This document shows positions 21,936 through 21,940 of a stretch of DNA of 21,940 nucleotides, in pieces (positions within the stretch are counted from its first letter, which is position 1; each line of letters starts with the position of its first letter). A program made the translations under genes and the position numbers. Below the pieces are notes generated by a model, which saw only the letters and a program-made list of their open reading frames with translations, did no database searches and was not told the DNA's origin. Location of the stretch: positions 1 through 21,940 of the forward strand of contig SKSL01000259.1 in NCBI GenBank assembly GCA_007123015.1, read 5' to 3'. This stretch comes from Natronohydrobacter sp. (GTDB taxonomy: Bacteria > Pseudomonadota > Alphaproteobacteria > Rhodobacterales > Rhodobacteraceae).

Positions 21936-21940
21936 ATGAC
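21936..21940 (+). CDS. Start of a gene cut by the window edge
   Basis: Only ATG and two further bases are inside the window. A consensus AGGAGG five bases upstream marks it as a real and well-translated start. The product cannot be told. Confidence 0.65.

Noticed and set aside
1..21940. Search for CRISPR arrays, tRNA genes, prophage or defence islands
   Set aside because: No regularly spaced repeats, cloverleaf-like sequences, integrase or phage structural genes, or restriction/toxin pairs were seen; the HNH protein alone is not enough.

Overview
The window looks like chromosomal DNA from an alphaproteobacterium of the order Rhodobacterales (Rhodobacteraceae/Roseobacteraceae). The basis is high GC, many GC-rich third codon positions, and close resemblance of several proteins to family members I know from that group: the SUV3-like helicase C-terminus, a DUF6280-type small protein, the LOG-family/dapD divergent pair, a K34-type EF-P, and the SPFH/NfeD pair. 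It holds 21 complete protein genes, one helicase gene cut at its 5' end and the first codon of another gene at the right edge. I see no tRNA, rRNA, CRISPR array, prophage or intact insertion sequence. No intergenic stretch exceeds about 210 bases.

Left part (1-5.9 kb). The 3' half of a SUV3-like RNA helicase gene is followed after 4 nt by a GT4 glycosyltransferase gene. Convergent to it is a small conserved protein. Next come a secreted protein of unknown function and a mosaic palindromic element that starts inside that gene's stop codon. A LOG-family nucleotide phosphoribohydrolase gene and dapD (lysine/meso-diaminopimelate synthesis) are divergent from a short shared region with a good candidate dapD promoter.

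Middle (5.9-11.4 kb). On the minus strand, efp (elongation factor P) lies upstream of a periplasmic META/HslJ-domain protein. A DUF6280-type small gene diverges from efp. A 2-hydroxychromene-2-carboxylate-isomerase-like protein and prs (PRPP synthetase) are divergent. A pair of strong hairpins separates prs from an SPFH (stomatin-like)/NfeD membrane-protein operon.

Right-middle (11.4-18.0 kb). An acyl/aryl-CoA ligase, a FrnE-like DsbA-fold protein and a Bcr/CflA-type MFS exporter form a tightly overlapping minus-strand operon (two ATGA overlaps). It diverges from an XRE-cupin regulator. The 63-bp shared region is symmetric around a TTGCAA hexamer, and both genes may be leaderless. This cassette is the most system-like unit in the window and I cannot assign its substrate. 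hrpB follows; its stop codon opens a perfect 27-bp palindrome.

Right end (18.1-21.9 kb). An M17 aminopeptidase and a cytoplasmic SH3-NlpC/P60 endopeptidase overlap by GTGA and look like a peptide or muropeptide recycling pair. Then come a SnoaL/CaMKII-association-like small protein, a small HNH protein, a small protein with a basic N-terminus and a C-terminal membrane segment, and a 5' leader. In that leader a long imperfect hairpin runs into the Shine-Dalgarno sequence of the next, truncated gene.

Most of the window is ordinary housekeeping content. The points worth a second look are the ligase/FrnE/MFS/XRE-cupin cassette with its symmetric control region, the SD-occluding leader hairpin at the right edge, the hrpB stop-codon palindrome, and the glycosyltransferase placed directly behind the helicase.
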